Shown here: positions 28,086-38,063 of the stretch, piece by piece | Layout: the number at the start of each line of letters is the position of its first letter | Position numbering within the stretch: position 1 is the stretch's first letter | NCBI GenBank assembly: GCA_012840075.1 | Contig: DUMC01000068.1 | Span: 1-47,659, forward strand | Origin: Clostridiaceae bacterium | Lineage (GTDB): Bacteria; Bacillota; Clostridia; Acetivibrionales; DUMC01 | Length of the DNA: 47,659 nt | Direction of reading: 5' to 3' | Translations under genes and position numbers: made by a program | Notes under the pieces: generated by a model | What the model was told of the DNA's origin: nothing | What the model saw: the letters and a program-made list of their open reading frames with translations, nothing else | Database searches by the model: none

Positions 28086-30407
28086 TTATTCTATTTTTAA
28101 AAGAGCAGCTGCCCAAGGAGCAAGTTTAATATGGAACCAATTATCTATACCTATTTCAAAACCTTTATTGTTTTTATCGCTTAACTGAACATGATTTATT
28201 TGTAAGTAAGAATCCCCGGCTATGCAAATTAAAGCATGTTCTTTAAATTCATTTTCTTGAGGAAGTATTATTTTAGCTTCTGCTTCTTCATCCGTAATGT
28301 TGAATGCAAGTATGTAGTTATTCTTATAGTCATCCGAAACTAACATTGCCCGGATGTTAGTATATACTTTTTCATTTTCTTTCTTACCGGCAACTTCCAG
28401 TCTTTTAATATTACCTTCTTTAGCAAATTTTGCAGTTTCCTCTGCCGTATCTCCTGCCCGGATGACATAGCCTATGTCGTAGAGCACGGTACCGGGAAAT
28501 ATAGCCCCCGAATTCTTAATGAAAGGAAAACAAATGTGGTCGACATGCATAAAACCCAATCCATATCCTCTTACAGTGTCATTAGTACCTATCTGCCTGC
28601 GTCCGGGTGAATATACGGTTATTTTGTCATCACCATACACTTTCAGAATACCTAAACAATTATCTACATTAATCCAGTTTGTATGTAATTTAACGATTCT
28701 TTCTTCTCCGGCTGGACCTTTAAGGGATTGGCAGCCGGTATTATAATAATAATCTCTGATATTGTCATTATATAAATCATTAGGAATATTTAAATTTAGC
28801 CCTTTTATTGATTGATAATAATTATGTATACAACTTGTTGCATACTGCATTCCTATTACTGTCTTATCATCAGGCAAAGCTGCAAAGGTAAGCCTGTTTA
28901 CTGCGGTTTTGATTTTTCCTTGCCCTTCCATAAATTCATCGGAAATAACATCCGTTTTTCCATATGTTAGAAATCCTCCTAGAAAGATGTGTTCTTTGTG
29001 TTCTACTATTTCCTGATAGTTTTTACGGCCATAAGTCAGTATTTGACCTGAAATATTTTCCCACCATTCAGCCATGTTGCTTTTATCAAAAGGTACACAC
29101 AAACCTTGTGGCCTTTCGCAGGCTCTCCATGTGAAGGAAGCTACTCTTCTTTTCCCTCTGTTTAAGCAGGAACCATGATATTCATCATACCATTCTGCAT
29201 TTACAGCTAAATCTTCAGAATTCTTATTAGTAGAATAAGGTAAATCAAAAATACGCCTCCAGTAAGCACCCATAGATAATGTTACAGCTCTGTCAGATTC
29301 CAACCTTGTGTAGTATAACGGGAAATTATCCTCCATGTCTTTAAGCCTACGTGAAAGAAAACTTCCGTCATTGTTATATTGTGCCTCTTTTGCAACCTGT
29401 TTAAGCCAATTCTTTTCAAATAGTATACAATCTTCGTCTCCCAGGTAATCAATTATGAATAGCCACATGGGGATGGCATAATCCTGACAATAGCAATACC
29501 TGACCCGTGAATCTCCTCCTATTCTTATCAGCCGTCCATCAGGGAAAATCATCTTTTTAAGCTGCTTCCACAAATCTGATGCATGATGATAAATAACTTC
29601 CGGTGGTTTTACTCCTCGCTTTTTATATGCAAAATGAAGCATGGCTAAGTTTGAAAGAGGTATAACCATATATCCTACATTCATGTACCTGTGATGATTA
29701 AGGCCATAGCTTTCAAAAAACTGAGGACCGATAAAATAATCCTTTACCGGTTTTCCGTCAATTAAAACTTCCGAATCTTTATCTGACGGAACAGAAATTG
29801 AGTTTATAAAGAACCTGTGTGCTTTTTCCTTGTATTCTTCTACACGGGGCAGATCGGGAAACATAAAAGCAGTTCTCAAAAGAAGACTTCCATTCCATAG
29901 ATTAGATTCGGGACGATTGTTTTCGATCAACCCTGCCACAATTTCATATTCATCCAAAAGCCAGTTGCACTCGGATTCCAATACCTTCCTTAACAGTTCC
30001 TTGTCCGAATCATTTAAAAATTCATAAATGGCATCAATGCCGTGCATCATACGCTCGGTACCCAGAGCGCTTATCCATGTATGCCCCCATTTGGTTCCAT
30101 CCATACATTGATAACTACCCTCTATGTGGCTTTCCATATTAAACCGAAAAAGTTTTATTGCATGATCTAAAAGTTCTTCTCTTGTAATACCTGCACGTTC
30201 TTCATCAAAATCAGGATCAACTGACGCTACAGCAAATGCTGCCAACGTTTTCTGTACTGTCTGAACACCCCAATTGTTGTAACCACAACCGTAATACTCC
30301 AAGTCAGGCCGGTCCGTGCATTGATATATATACTTTTTTGCAGCTTCAAACCATGGTTCAAGCAATTTTATATAATGCTTACTATTCATGTAACAACTGT
30401 TTTTCAT
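28086..30407 (-). CDS. Large carbohydrate-active-type protein, likely (alpha/alpha)-barrel plus beta-sandwich
   Basis: I do not recognise the exact family. The 773 residues start with a helical, Trp/Tyr-rich region (about 1-340, with NNWGVQTVQKTLAAFAV and NLWNGSLLLRTAF). A long middle and a beta-rich C-terminal half (about 450-773) follow. This two-part build is that of heparinase-like or hyaluronate-type polysaccharide lyases and some glycoside hydrolases. There is no signal peptide, so it would act on imported oligosaccharides in the cytoplasm. The ATG lies 9 bases after AAGGTG. It sits downstream of a sugar permease remnant and AraC regulator remnants, and it appears full length while its neighbours are broken. 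Confidence 0.6.
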   Translation of the reverse strand: MKNSCYMNSKHYIKLLEPWFEAAKKYIYQCTDRPDLEYYGCGYNNWGVQTVQKTLAAFAVASVDPDFDEERAGITREELLDHAIKLFRFNMESHIEGSYQCMDGTKWGHTWISALGTERMMHGIDAIYEFLNDSDKELLRKVLESECNWLLDEYEIVAGLIENNRPESNLWNGSLLLRTAFMFPDLPRVEEYKEKAHRFFINSISVPSDKDSEVLIDGKPVKDYFIGPQFFESYGLNHHRYMNVGYMVIPLSNLAMLHFAYKKRGVKPPEVIYHHASDLWKQLKKMIFPDGRLIRIGGDSRVRYCYCQDYAIPMWLFIIDYLGDEDCILFEKNWLKQVAKEAQYNNDGSFLSRRLKDMEDNFPLYYTRLESDRAVTLSMGAYWRRIFDLPYSTNKNSEDLAVNAEWYDEYHGSCLNRGKRRVASFTWRACERPQGLCVPFDKSNMAEWWENISGQILTYGRKNYQEIVEHKEHIFLGGFLTYGKTDVISDEFMEGQGKIKTAVNRLTFAALPDDKTVIGMQYATSCIHNYYQSIKGLNLNIPNDLYNDNIRDYYYNTGCQSLKGPAGEERIVKLHTNWINVDNCLGILKVYGDDKITVYSPGRRQIGTNDTVRGYGLGFMHVDHICFPFIKNSGAIFPGTVLYDIGYVIRAGDTAEETAKFAKEGNIKRLEVAGKKENEKVYTNIRAMLVSDDYKNNYILAFNITDEEAEAKIILPQENEFKEHALICIAGDSYLQINHVQLSDKNNKGFEIGIDNWFHIKLAPWAAALLKIE

Positions 30408-30578
30408 AAGAGTTCACACCTTTCTTAGGTTACAGGCACGTTATTTATAAATTTATTTATGAATTATTTATAAAACAGTTATTTATCTATTGATAAAAAT
30501 TACTTGCTGATTACTATTAGGAAAAAATACAATATTTTACTTAGAACCCGTCATCAGTACACCAGTACGACCTTTATG

Positions 30579-31400
30579 CTAACCTTTAATTGCTCCTATC
30601 ATCACACCCTTAACAAAATATTTTTGCAGAACAGGATAGATAGTTAAAATTGGAACTGTTGCCACCACTATTATCGCATATTTAATATTTATTGCAATAG
30701 GCTCCACTTCATCCCCCTGTGCAGATATAAACTCAAATTCAGCCATGGTGCTGTTGGTTATCAAAATTTCCCTTAATACAAGTTGAAGAGGATAAAGATT
30801 TCTGTTTCTTAAGTATATCATTGCGCTAAACCAGGAATTCCAATGACCAACTCCATAGTAGAGCAACATAACGGCAATGACTGGTTTACACAAAGGTACC
30901 ATTATCTTTAGCAATATTGTAAAATCTTGTGCACCATCTATTCTGGCAGATTCTTCTAAACTTTCAGGAACTTCCTTAAAGGCGGTCCGCATTATTATAA
31001 AATTGTAAGCACTCATAGCTCCCGGTAATAATAATGCCCATCTGGTATTGAGCAAACCAAGTCGCTGAATATTAAGGTATGTTGGAATTAATCCACCTCC
31101 AAAAAACATCGTAAAAGTAATCATAAAAGTTATCGCCGTTGAAAACATCACATTTTTTCTCGAAAGAGCATAAGCTGCAAGAGTAGTCATTACAATGTTT
31201 ATTGCTGTACCCACTATAACATAAAAGATGGTGTTTGCATAACCTATCCATAAACTTTTATAACTCATTATTGTTTTATATGACGCAAGGCTGAAATCCA
31301 ACGGTAAAAACAAAAGCCCTCTATGAGACATCAAAAGAGAAGGTCTACTTATTGAACATACTAAACACTTTCTTTTAGGTAGTTGGCAGCTAAAGAACAT
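30579..31400 (-). pseudogene. LplC-family carbohydrate ABC transporter permease, 5'-truncated
   Basis: From about SRPSLLMSHRGLLF onward the sequence is a typical MalG/LplC-type permease: five remaining membrane segments, the ATPase-contact loop ESARIDGAQDFTILLKIMVPLCKP, and the C-terminal YFVKGVMIGAIKG. Family members of about 290 residues begin with a further 40-50 residues carrying the first membrane segment. These are absent. The first ~17 codons here instead run in another frame through the end of the AraC gene. No partner permease, binding protein or ATPase is present, so transport is unlikely. Confidence 0.75.
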
Positions 31401-32299
31401 CTTCTTTTTGATATGTATTCAGACATGCCTACATTAAATAACTCTTTGAAGAGGCAAGAAAAATAGGAAGGAGTAATTCCTATCTTCCCGGCTATAAAAG
31501 TTTGATCGAGATTTGGACTTGTAATATATTCTTCTATAATAAGTTCAATTTTTCTCTTAAGCTCTGCCTTCCTGGATTCTTTTTGCATATTTATCTTATT
31601 GCATATTACTTCGCATATATCTTTCAATGATAAATAACAGTCATGAATATTTCCATTTGTAAGTAATTCACTTTTTTCACATACATACTTATAAATTTCT
31701 GCATCAATACTTTCAGCACAACGCATAAGAGAGACATAAATACTTGACATTAAACATGAAGCTATCTCCGGAGCTATTGTCCGTTGAGAAAAATTAGTTT
31801 GGTATATCGTATCTAGAATTTTTAAAGCTTCAGATAGATTACCTGAACGAATATTATTTTCAAATTTAACTTGAACATCAGTAGAATAAATAATTGGCAT
31901 ATTTGTATTTTTTATATTCTGATAATATATAATGTCATCATATACTATTACATTTCGATAATTAAGTGCAATTTTTGCTTCTTCAAAGCTTTGGCATATT
32001 CCGTAAAATCCTTTGTAACAACTACCTATGTAAGCTTGTGTGCGTAATTTTTGATTAGATGATATATTTTGAATTAATTTTTTAGCAAATTCAATTATTT
32101 CAGTTTCTCTAAGCTCTTTGGGAGTATTAAGTATAATACACGGAGTTCCCACCGGTATCTCTATGCACATGCAAATTCCGTATGCATCTGCTATTCTCCT
32201 TGCAATTTCAGACACCGTCGCATAAAACATAAAGCCGCCCTTGCTCTTTATATTTTCATGCATACTGATTTCAAATTTTTCAACTATTATTACCGTGAA
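31361..32299 (-). pseudogene. AraC-family sensor regulator, DNA-binding half (after in-frame stop)
   Basis: This is the second half of a YesN-like AraC regulator. It holds the region before the DNA-binding domain and the first helix-turn-helix (DQTFIAGKIGITPSYFSCLFKELFNVG). The sequence ends at LAANYLKESV and stop, so the second helix-turn-helix, about 40 residues, is missing. It is in the same frame as the preceding 337-residue part, separated only by a TAA at 32300-32302. Its 3' end overlaps the truncated permease, which marks a deletion joint. Confidence 0.75.
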
Positions 32300-33313
32300 T
32301 TATTCATACTGAAAATAGATTCCATGGCTCAGAAAAATTCTATCCAAATCATCCTCTTTTTCGGTTTTCATGTTGCCATTCAGGAAAGATAAAAGTAAAT
32401 TATTACGCACTACAGGCATCATAGACTTTATTCGTTCTGTTGCAGTTTGATTATCATAAGCCATTTTCTTCAAAGTAATTTCTATCTGTTTAAATTCATC
32501 TTTTATATTGGCTTTGCTTTTCATTGTTGGTATAACAAATTGATCCAGTATGGGTTTTATTTCGGATAATAAATTCTTTATAGGCTGATAACTGTTAATT
32601 GATAAGATATATGCAAGTAAAATACTACAGACAATTAAAACAATAAATAATATAAATGAATCTTCCCTGATATCAAATATGGGTTTAAGCAATTCTTTTG
32701 TAGATGTTGAAACAATATAGAGCCATGATTCTTCCTCACCTGATATATTTTTAGATATTATGAAGTCATTATATTCAATATAGCTAGAATTACTCTTTAT
32801 TATTTGGGAAATCATCTCATTATTATAAATAGAATTCGGTTGTCCGTAAATTAACCTTCCGTCTTTTGTGATTATCATATAATTACCAATTATATTAACT
32901 TCAGGATAAGAGTTAAAAATCGAAGGTAACTTTGACAAGTCGAAAATTATAAAAGCATTGGCTATAATTGAGCCTGGTTTGTATTTAGAAAATGTTTTAG
33001 CGTAAACCAAATAATTTTTATTGCTTGTATAATCATGAAGAAACATTTGTAGAAAACTTCCCGTGTAATAAGCATTCAATATCTGATTAAATGTTTCAAA
33101 TCCTTCTTCAAAAAAATACCTATGTTCATAAAAAAGTTCTACACTATATGTAGCATGCGGTGAATATATGAAGTTTCCTCCTGGAAAGTAGATAAAATAA
33201 TCAGTTATATTTTCATTAGAAATAGAATAAGCTATCAGTTGTTCCTTAAGTTCGGTTACATTCATGATGTTTCTTGGATTGAGACTATAAATGGAGCCTA
33301 TTCTTTCCACCAT
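32300..33313 (-). pseudogene. AraC-family sensor regulator, sensor half (ends at in-frame stop)
   Basis: This part holds the extracellular Cache-like sensor and a membrane helix near residues 220-245 (DSFILFIVLIVCSILLAYIL), then a linker with LLLSFLNGN before the TAA. The first membrane helix expected at the N-terminus is missing. The frame stays open upstream to about 33403, and regulator-like sequence (YIREIEQFATFITTNK) runs on before the ATG, so the true 5' end has been lost. Together with the next segment it is one regulator gene, broken at both ends and by a stop codon. Confidence 0.75.
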
Positions 33314-33497
33314 CTTATTTGTAGTAATAAATGTAGCAAACTGTTCAATCTCCCGTATATACTTTAGACAGAAAAGTGAATAATTTATTAAGAAATGAAC
33401 AATTTACAGCTAACACAAAGGAACATACATAGTTGCTGCAATAGAGGCAAATGAGATTATCTTGTTTGAGTCATTCGTTCAGCTTACTATTTCAGAT

Positions 33498-33537
33498 GAC
33501 TCGCTCGAGTGACTCAAGCAAGTCACTCGAGCGAGTC
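33498..33537. repeat. Perfect 17-bp GC-rich palindromic hairpin
   Basis: GACTCGCTCGAGTGACT (33498-33514) and its exact complement (33521-33537) flank a CAAGCA loop. The stem is much richer in GC than the surroundings. Upstream, GAGTCATTCGTTCAG at about 33469-33483 looks like a decayed relative. It lies 22 bases past the stop of the F420-ligase-like gene and may terminate it, though the downstream T-run is on the plus strand. Confidence 0.7.
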
Positions 33538-33558
33538 ACTGGTTTTCTTCATTCATAT

Positions 33559-34749
33559 CTAGTCGGTTGCATAGTTGTCAAAATATCCTTGGACTAATAC
33601 AATTGGTGTACCTTTATCCCCGCTTCCGCTCATAAGGTCGCACAGACTGCCAATTAGATCCGTTATATTTCGCGGTGTAGTTCCAAGAGATTCAGCATCG
33701 TCAATCCGGCAGCTTTCCTTTTCTCTTATCTTTTTCTTCATGGCTTCTTCAGCATCACATTTATCCATGTTACACAATTCATTATCAGCTACGTATTTAA
33801 ATTTTATTTCATGAGGTTTTCCTATGAGTCCTTCTGTAAATCCTGGAGACACAACAGGATCTGCCAGTTCCCATATCCCCCCTACAGGATCTTTAAAGGC
33901 TCCGTCACCGTACACCATTACTTCAACATTTTTGCCTGTTTTTTCATTTATCAGCTTTTGAACTTCTTTTACAAATTTGAAACAGTCTCTCGGGAATAAT
34001 TTAACTTTATCTTCAGTAGCCTTGTTAGAACCCAATAATCCATATTCTGGGTTAAAACCGCTTCCGTTTATAGGTTCATTCATTATTTCATCCAAGCTTC
34101 TAACATTAACAGCGCCAGCTTTTAGCAACATTCTTTTGGTTCTTTTTCTCTCGTGTATGTTTGCTACGAGAATCTCATTTGTAAACTTCAGAGCTTCCCT
34201 AGGATCATTTGTGAGATATATTTCAACTTTATCATCACCGACAAGCTCCTTGTATTCCTGAACATAATCCACACCTGTAAAAGGATGTATTACTTTGTCA
34301 CCGAATAATTCCCTGTATTTTTTCTCACTTAAAGTATCACTGTAAGGGTTTATTCCAAATTCGTACATTTTCTCTATATCAACAAGACTATTTCCTACTT
34401 CGTCCGATGGATAGTTTAAAAACAAATATATTTTTTTCCCTGTTAATGCAATTCCTTTAAGTATCATTGAAAACCTGTTTCTGCTGAGAATAGGGAAAAC
34501 AACTGCAATAGTGTCACCTTTAAACTTTCTCTTCACATCATAAGCTATATCATGTATTGTCGCATAGTTACCCTGGGCTCTGGCTACTAATGACTCAGTT
34601 ATACCTATAACATCCCTGTCTTTAATGTAGAAGTTTTCTTCTTTTGCACATTTTAGCACTGAATCAACTACAATAGCTACCAGATTATCTCCTTCCCTGA
34701 TTATGGGAGCTCTTATTCCCCTTGCTACCGTACCTACCATTCTTGCCAT
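33559..34749 (-). CDS. Coenzyme F420-0:L-glutamate ligase-like protein
   Basis: The 396 residues resemble the CofE/F420-0 gamma-glutamyl ligase-like proteins widely kept in clostridia that are not known to make F420. Visible are the N-terminal [27 protein letters not shown] and [25 protein letters not shown], then a charged C-terminal part (YFDNYATD end). The frame opens at 34782, but GAGGAGG lies between that ATG and ATG 34749, so the later start is right. The function in a clostridium is unknown; an amide-forming ligase on another acceptor is a guess from the fold. Confidence 0.8.
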   Translation of the reverse strand: MARMVGTVARGIRAPIIREGDNLVAIVVDSVLKCAKEENFYIKDRDVIGITESLVARAQGNYATIHDIAYDVKRKFKGDTIAVVFPILSRNRFSMILKGIALTGKKIYLFLNYPSDEVGNSLVDIEKMYEFGINPYSDTLSEKKYRELFGDKVIHPFTGVDYVQEYKELVGDDKVEIYLTNDPREALKFTNEILVANIHERKRTKRMLLKAGAVNVRSLDEIMNEPINGSGFNPEYGLLGSNKATEDKVKLFPRDCFKFVKEVQKLINEKTGKNVEVMVYGDGAFKDPVGGIWELADPVVSPGFTEGLIGKPHEIKFKYVADNELCNMDKCDAEEAMKKKIREKESCRIDDAESLGTTPRNITDLIGSLCDLMSGSGDKGTPIVLVQGYFDNYATD

Positions 34750-34853
34750 AAAATTCCTCCTCACCGTCTTACCATTGAACATAAAATTATATCATGACCA
34801 CAAAAAATAGTATACAATAGTACGGGCATTACGTCAAAAGTTTCATGCAAATT

Positions 34854-35897
34854 TCATTTAATCAAAACTATAAACTCACCGTACCCCTCTTTATCCATAT
34901 CATCTAAAGACACAAACCTAAGGGCTGCTGAATTTATGCAGAACCTTAAACCGGTTGGCTTAGGACCGTCATAAAATACATGTCCCAGATGAGATTTGGC
35001 AATCCTACTTTTTATCTCAATGTACTGTAAAGAATCAGGGTCCACATTATAAATAAGTGCGCCTGGCTTTATTGGTTTCCAAAAACTTGGCCAGCCTGTT
35101 CCGGAATCATATTTGTCTGTTGAAGCAAAAAGTGGCTCGCCTGAAATTATGTCAACATATATGCCTTTTTTGTCATTTTTCCAGTATTCGTTCTCGAAAG
35201 GCGGTTCTGTTCCGTTCTCCTGCGTGACATGGTATTGCAAAGGTGTTAATCTCTCTTTCAGTTCGTTTAACGAAGGTTTTTTATAAGTTTTATAGGCATA
35301 AATTCCCCATTTACTCCTTAATTCTTTTTCCAATCTTTTTGCAATCTGAAGGTGTCTTTCTGAATATTGTTCATAAAATTTATATTTTAAAGGATTTTTG
35401 TTAAAGTAATCCTGATGGTATTCCTCTGCAGCATAAAATTCAACAGCTTTTCTGATAACCGTGACAACAGGTTTGTCAAACCATCCCGAAGCATTTAAAA
35501 CTATTTTTGATATTTCTGCAATTGCTCTTTGAGCTTCATTGTGATAAAAAATTGCCGTTTTATATTGATCGCCTCTGTCTTCAAACTGTCCCCCCGCGTC
35601 AATGGGATCGATATTCAGCCAAAAAATATCAAGTAGTTCGGAATAAGATACTTTCAAAGGATCAAAAGTTATTTGAACTGCTTCGCGATGACCTGTTGTC
35701 CCTGAACAAACCTGTTCATATGTGGGATTTTTTACAGTACCTCCGGTGTAGCCGGAAACTACTTCTATTACTCCATCCATCTGTCTAAAGGGTGGTTCCA
35801 TGCACCAAAAACATCCACCGGCAAATATAGCTGTTTCATAATTTGTTGATTCAAAACGATTATTTGTATTTTCATTTCTTTTATTATATCTATCCAT
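34854..35897 (-). CDS. msrAB: Peptide methionine sulfoxide reductase MsrA/MsrB fusion
   Basis: This bifunctional enzyme repairs both S- and R-methionine sulfoxide in proteins. The N-terminal MsrA domain has GCFWC with the catalytic Cys at 29. The C-terminal MsrB domain has [11 protein letters not shown] and RFCINS with the catalytic Cys at 320. The MsrB part lacks the paired CxxC zinc motifs. At 347 residues it is a normal fused MsrAB. No signal peptide is seen, so it is cytoplasmic. Rubrerythrin is the next gene, divergent. Confidence 0.95.
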   Translation of the reverse strand: MDRYNKRNENTNNRFESTNYETAIFAGGCFWCMEPPFRQMDGVIEVVSGYTGGTVKNPTYEQVCSGTTGHREAVQITFDPLKVSYSELLDIFWLNIDPIDAGGQFEDRGDQYKTAIFYHNEAQRAIAEISKIVLNASGWFDKPVVTVIRKAVEFYAAEEYHQDYFNKNPLKYKFYEQYSERHLQIAKRLEKELRSKWGIYAYKTYKKPSLNELKERLTPLQYHVTQENGTEPPFENEYWKNDKKGIYVDIISGEPLFASTDKYDSGTGWPSFWKPIKPGALIYNVDPDSLQYIEIKSRIAKSHLGHVFYDGPKPTGLRFCINSAALRFVSLDDMDKEGYGEFIVLIK

Positions 35898-36329
35898 TCT
35901 TCTGTTTCACCGCTTCCTATACTCATATTTATTGAAAATTTCATTTATATTTTTCATTTTAAACATTTATTTACTTATACACGAATATAATATATTTCTT
36001 AATCTTGGATGAACATAGGGCTCCTGATTATTTAACATATGTTGAGCACAAAACATTGCTAAATGTAATAATATAATATATTATATACTATTAATGACAA
36101 ATTTACAGAAAAATTTATAAATTAATCTTGTCGCCAATTACATTTTCGTATTTCTTTAATTTTACAATAGATTTTATTTTTTTGTTTAAATTTATGATAT
36201 AATTGGAATATAGTTTATAGTATGTGACTTTTATGTCAAGTTTATTTATCTAAAATTATTCATAGTTATTGTATAGAAGATATATAATAAACTTTTTAAG
36301 TAAATTAAAAACTTAGGGGGTTATTTATT
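35898..36329. other. AT-rich divergent intergenic region upstream of rubrerythrin
   Basis: The 432-base gap between msrAB and rubrerythrin has no coding signal. It has a TATAAT at 36198-36203 without a clear -35, AT-rich near-palindromic sequence around 36066-36090, and a TAGGGGG ribosome-binding site at about 36314-36320 before the rubrerythrin ATG. A peroxide-regulator site would be expected here, but I cannot point to a convincing one. Confidence 0.4.
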
Positions 36330-36923
36330 ATGAAGAGTTTAAAAGGTACAAAAACTGCTGAAAATTTACTTAAGTCATTTGCAGGAGAATCACAAGCACG
36401 CATGCGCTATACTATTTATGCATCCATTGCAGATAAAGAAGGTTACAAGCAAATTAAAAATATCTTTTTGGAAACTGCTGACAATGAAAAAGAACATGCA
36501 AAAAGATTCTATAATTTCTTAGTTGAAGGACTTAAAGATGAGCTTCCAACTTCAATTGAAATCAATGCCGGATATCCTGTTGCTAAAGGAAATACTCTCG
36601 ATAACTTAAAAGCTGCTGCTGACGGTGAGCATGAAGAATGGGCAGATCTATATGCTAATTTTGCTAAAGTTGCTGAAGAAGAAGGCTTCCCTGAAATAGC
36701 TGCTGTTTACAGATATATTGCTGCAGTTGAACAAAGACATGAAACCAGATATAGAAAATTAGCAGATAATGTAGCTAATGGCAAAGTTTTCAAGAAAGAT
36801 GAAAAAGTTCTCTGGAAATGCAGTAATTGCGGTTATATACATGAGGGCACTGAAGCACCGGCCGTATGCCCGTCCTGTGCACATCCTCAAGCATATTTCG
36901 AAGTTTTCGTAGAAAATTATTAA
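36330..36923 (+). CDS. Rubrerythrin
   Basis: Rubrerythrin reduces hydrogen peroxide in anaerobes. The N-terminal ferritin-like four-helix domain carries the diiron ligands in [40 protein letters not shown] and VEQRHETRY. The C-terminal rubredoxin-like domain has Cys164, 167, 180 and 183. At 197 residues it has the standard length. The gene is monocistronic, with a strong ribosome-binding site and a hairpin terminator downstream. Confidence 0.97.
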   Translation: MKSLKGTKTAENLLKSFAGESQARMRYTIYASIADKEGYKQIKNIFLETADNEKEHAKRFYNFLVEGLKDELPTSIEINAGYPVAKGNTLDNLKAAADGEHEEWADLYANFAKVAEEEGFPEIAAVYRYIAAVEQRHETRYRKLADNVANGKVFKKDEKVLWKCSNCGYIHEGTEAPAVCPSCAHPQAYFEVFVENY

Positions 36924-36981
36924 GAGGTTCACTATTCATGCTAATTAACTTGAGATACTATTAATTTTTCAATGGAAAACA

Positions 36982-37031
36982 AATACCCTGCAACATTAAA
37001 TATTTGTTGCAGGGTATTATTGCAGGGTATT
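36982..37031 (+). terminator. Rubrerythrin terminator with duplicated right arm
   Basis: AATACCCTGCAACA (36982-36995) pairs perfectly with TGTTGCAGGGTATT (37005-37018). The right arm core TGCAGGGTATT is repeated at 37021-37031 and followed by TTA, so the left arm can pair with either copy. Confidence 0.75.
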
Positions 37032-37118
37032 TTAAGCTGATTATTGTTATTCCTATTTTATTTAACAATGAATCGATACATCTGTAATGAATCGATAAAT
37101 CCGTAAAATACACCGATG

Positions 37119-37946
37119 TTAAATTAATTTCTTTATTACAACAGCTATTCTATCTTTGCGGGTAATGTTACCAACTTCGCTTAAAATAATTCTTCCTTTC
37201 CCTTTAACAGATACAACATCTCCTTCTTTTAGTTGGGTAGATAATTTTCTTTCAGGTTCCCAATTTAGAAATACTCTGTTCGCAGTAAAAAGTTCGCCTA
37301 CTTTGCTTCTGGATATTCCAAATCCCTGGCTGATTATGCAATCCAACCTTAGAGACGGTACCGTGCATTTGATTTCTTTAAATTTTATAGTAGGTCCATT
37401 GCATATGATGTCCTCTGAACCACAGTATTCAACTTGAGCACCTATACTGCCGATCTTTACTAGGTTATATAAAATATACTCGGCCACATCTTTTAAAACT
37501 ACAACAATCGCTGAATTTTCCTTTACAACTATATCCCCTATCTTTTCTCTTTTTATTCCCAATCCTAATATTGAGCCCAGATAATTTCTATGAGAAAGAT
37601 AAGCATCTGCTTTAAGTTTGATATTAAGAAATCTGATAGGGCTTTGCAACTTATTATCATTTTCCCACCTTTTGTCAAGATTGAAACTTCCGTCGAATAT
37701 TATAATTTTTCTTTCTGCATCTTCAAACCCACCATCGAAACAATACTCTACATCACCGAGGAAATCTGTTTTTTTCGAACCGTTAAATACTTTTGTTACC
37801 AGCTTTTGCTGGTAGGGGTCAAGGAAATCAGTGTATGTTATGGTTCTTGATTTCTCAGCTTTAATCGCTTTATCAAGTACTTTGGCAAGGAATATTTTTT
37901 CTTCTATACTTTTAAGTCTTTCGATAATCCCTTTTTTGTCTATCAT
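37119..37946 (-). CDS. S4-domain RNA-binding protein, YlmH family
   Basis: The 275-residue protein has the YlmH build: an N-terminal region (KRLxxLEEK-like start, TDFLDPYQQKLV), a middle RNA-binding-like domain (RFLNIKL, HRNYLGSILGLGIKREKIGDI), and a C-terminal S4 domain (about 196-260, LRLDCIISQGFGISRSKVGELF). YlmH of Bacillus binds ribosomes and has been linked to rescue of stalled translation. Here it is not in the usual division cluster but follows the DUF445 gene by 117 bases. Its ribosome-binding site (GAGAGGT) is 12 bases from the ATG. Confidence 0.9.
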   Translation of the reverse strand: MIDKKGIIERLKSIEEKIFLAKVLDKAIKAEKSRTITYTDFLDPYQQKLVTKVFNGSKKTDFLGDVEYCFDGGFEDAERKIIIFDGSFNLDKRWENDNKLQSPIRFLNIKLKADAYLSHRNYLGSILGLGIKREKIGDIVVKENSAIVVVLKDVAEYILYNLVKIGSIGAQVEYCGSEDIICNGPTIKFKEIKCTVPSLRLDCIISQGFGISRSKVGELFTANRVFLNWEPERKLSTQLKEGDVVSVKGKGRIILSEVGNITRKDRIAVVIKKLI

Positions 37947-38063
37947 AACAAGTACAACTACCTCTCATCTTAAATCATAATTATTTTAATCAACGATACC
38001 CTATGCTCTATGGCCAAATATTTCTTCATATTCGCTAAATGCACCCATTATTACATTACATTA

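Noticed and set aside
36060-36100. AT-rich near-palindrome upstream of rubrerythrin as a PerR box
   Set aside because: It is made of TA steps and does not match the PerR consensus better than expected in such AT-rich DNA.
37975-38045. Short ORF MGAFSEYEEIFGHRA between the DUF445 and ylmH genes
   Set aside because: Only 15 codons, without a ribosome-binding site, starting in a TTACATTA-type repeat.
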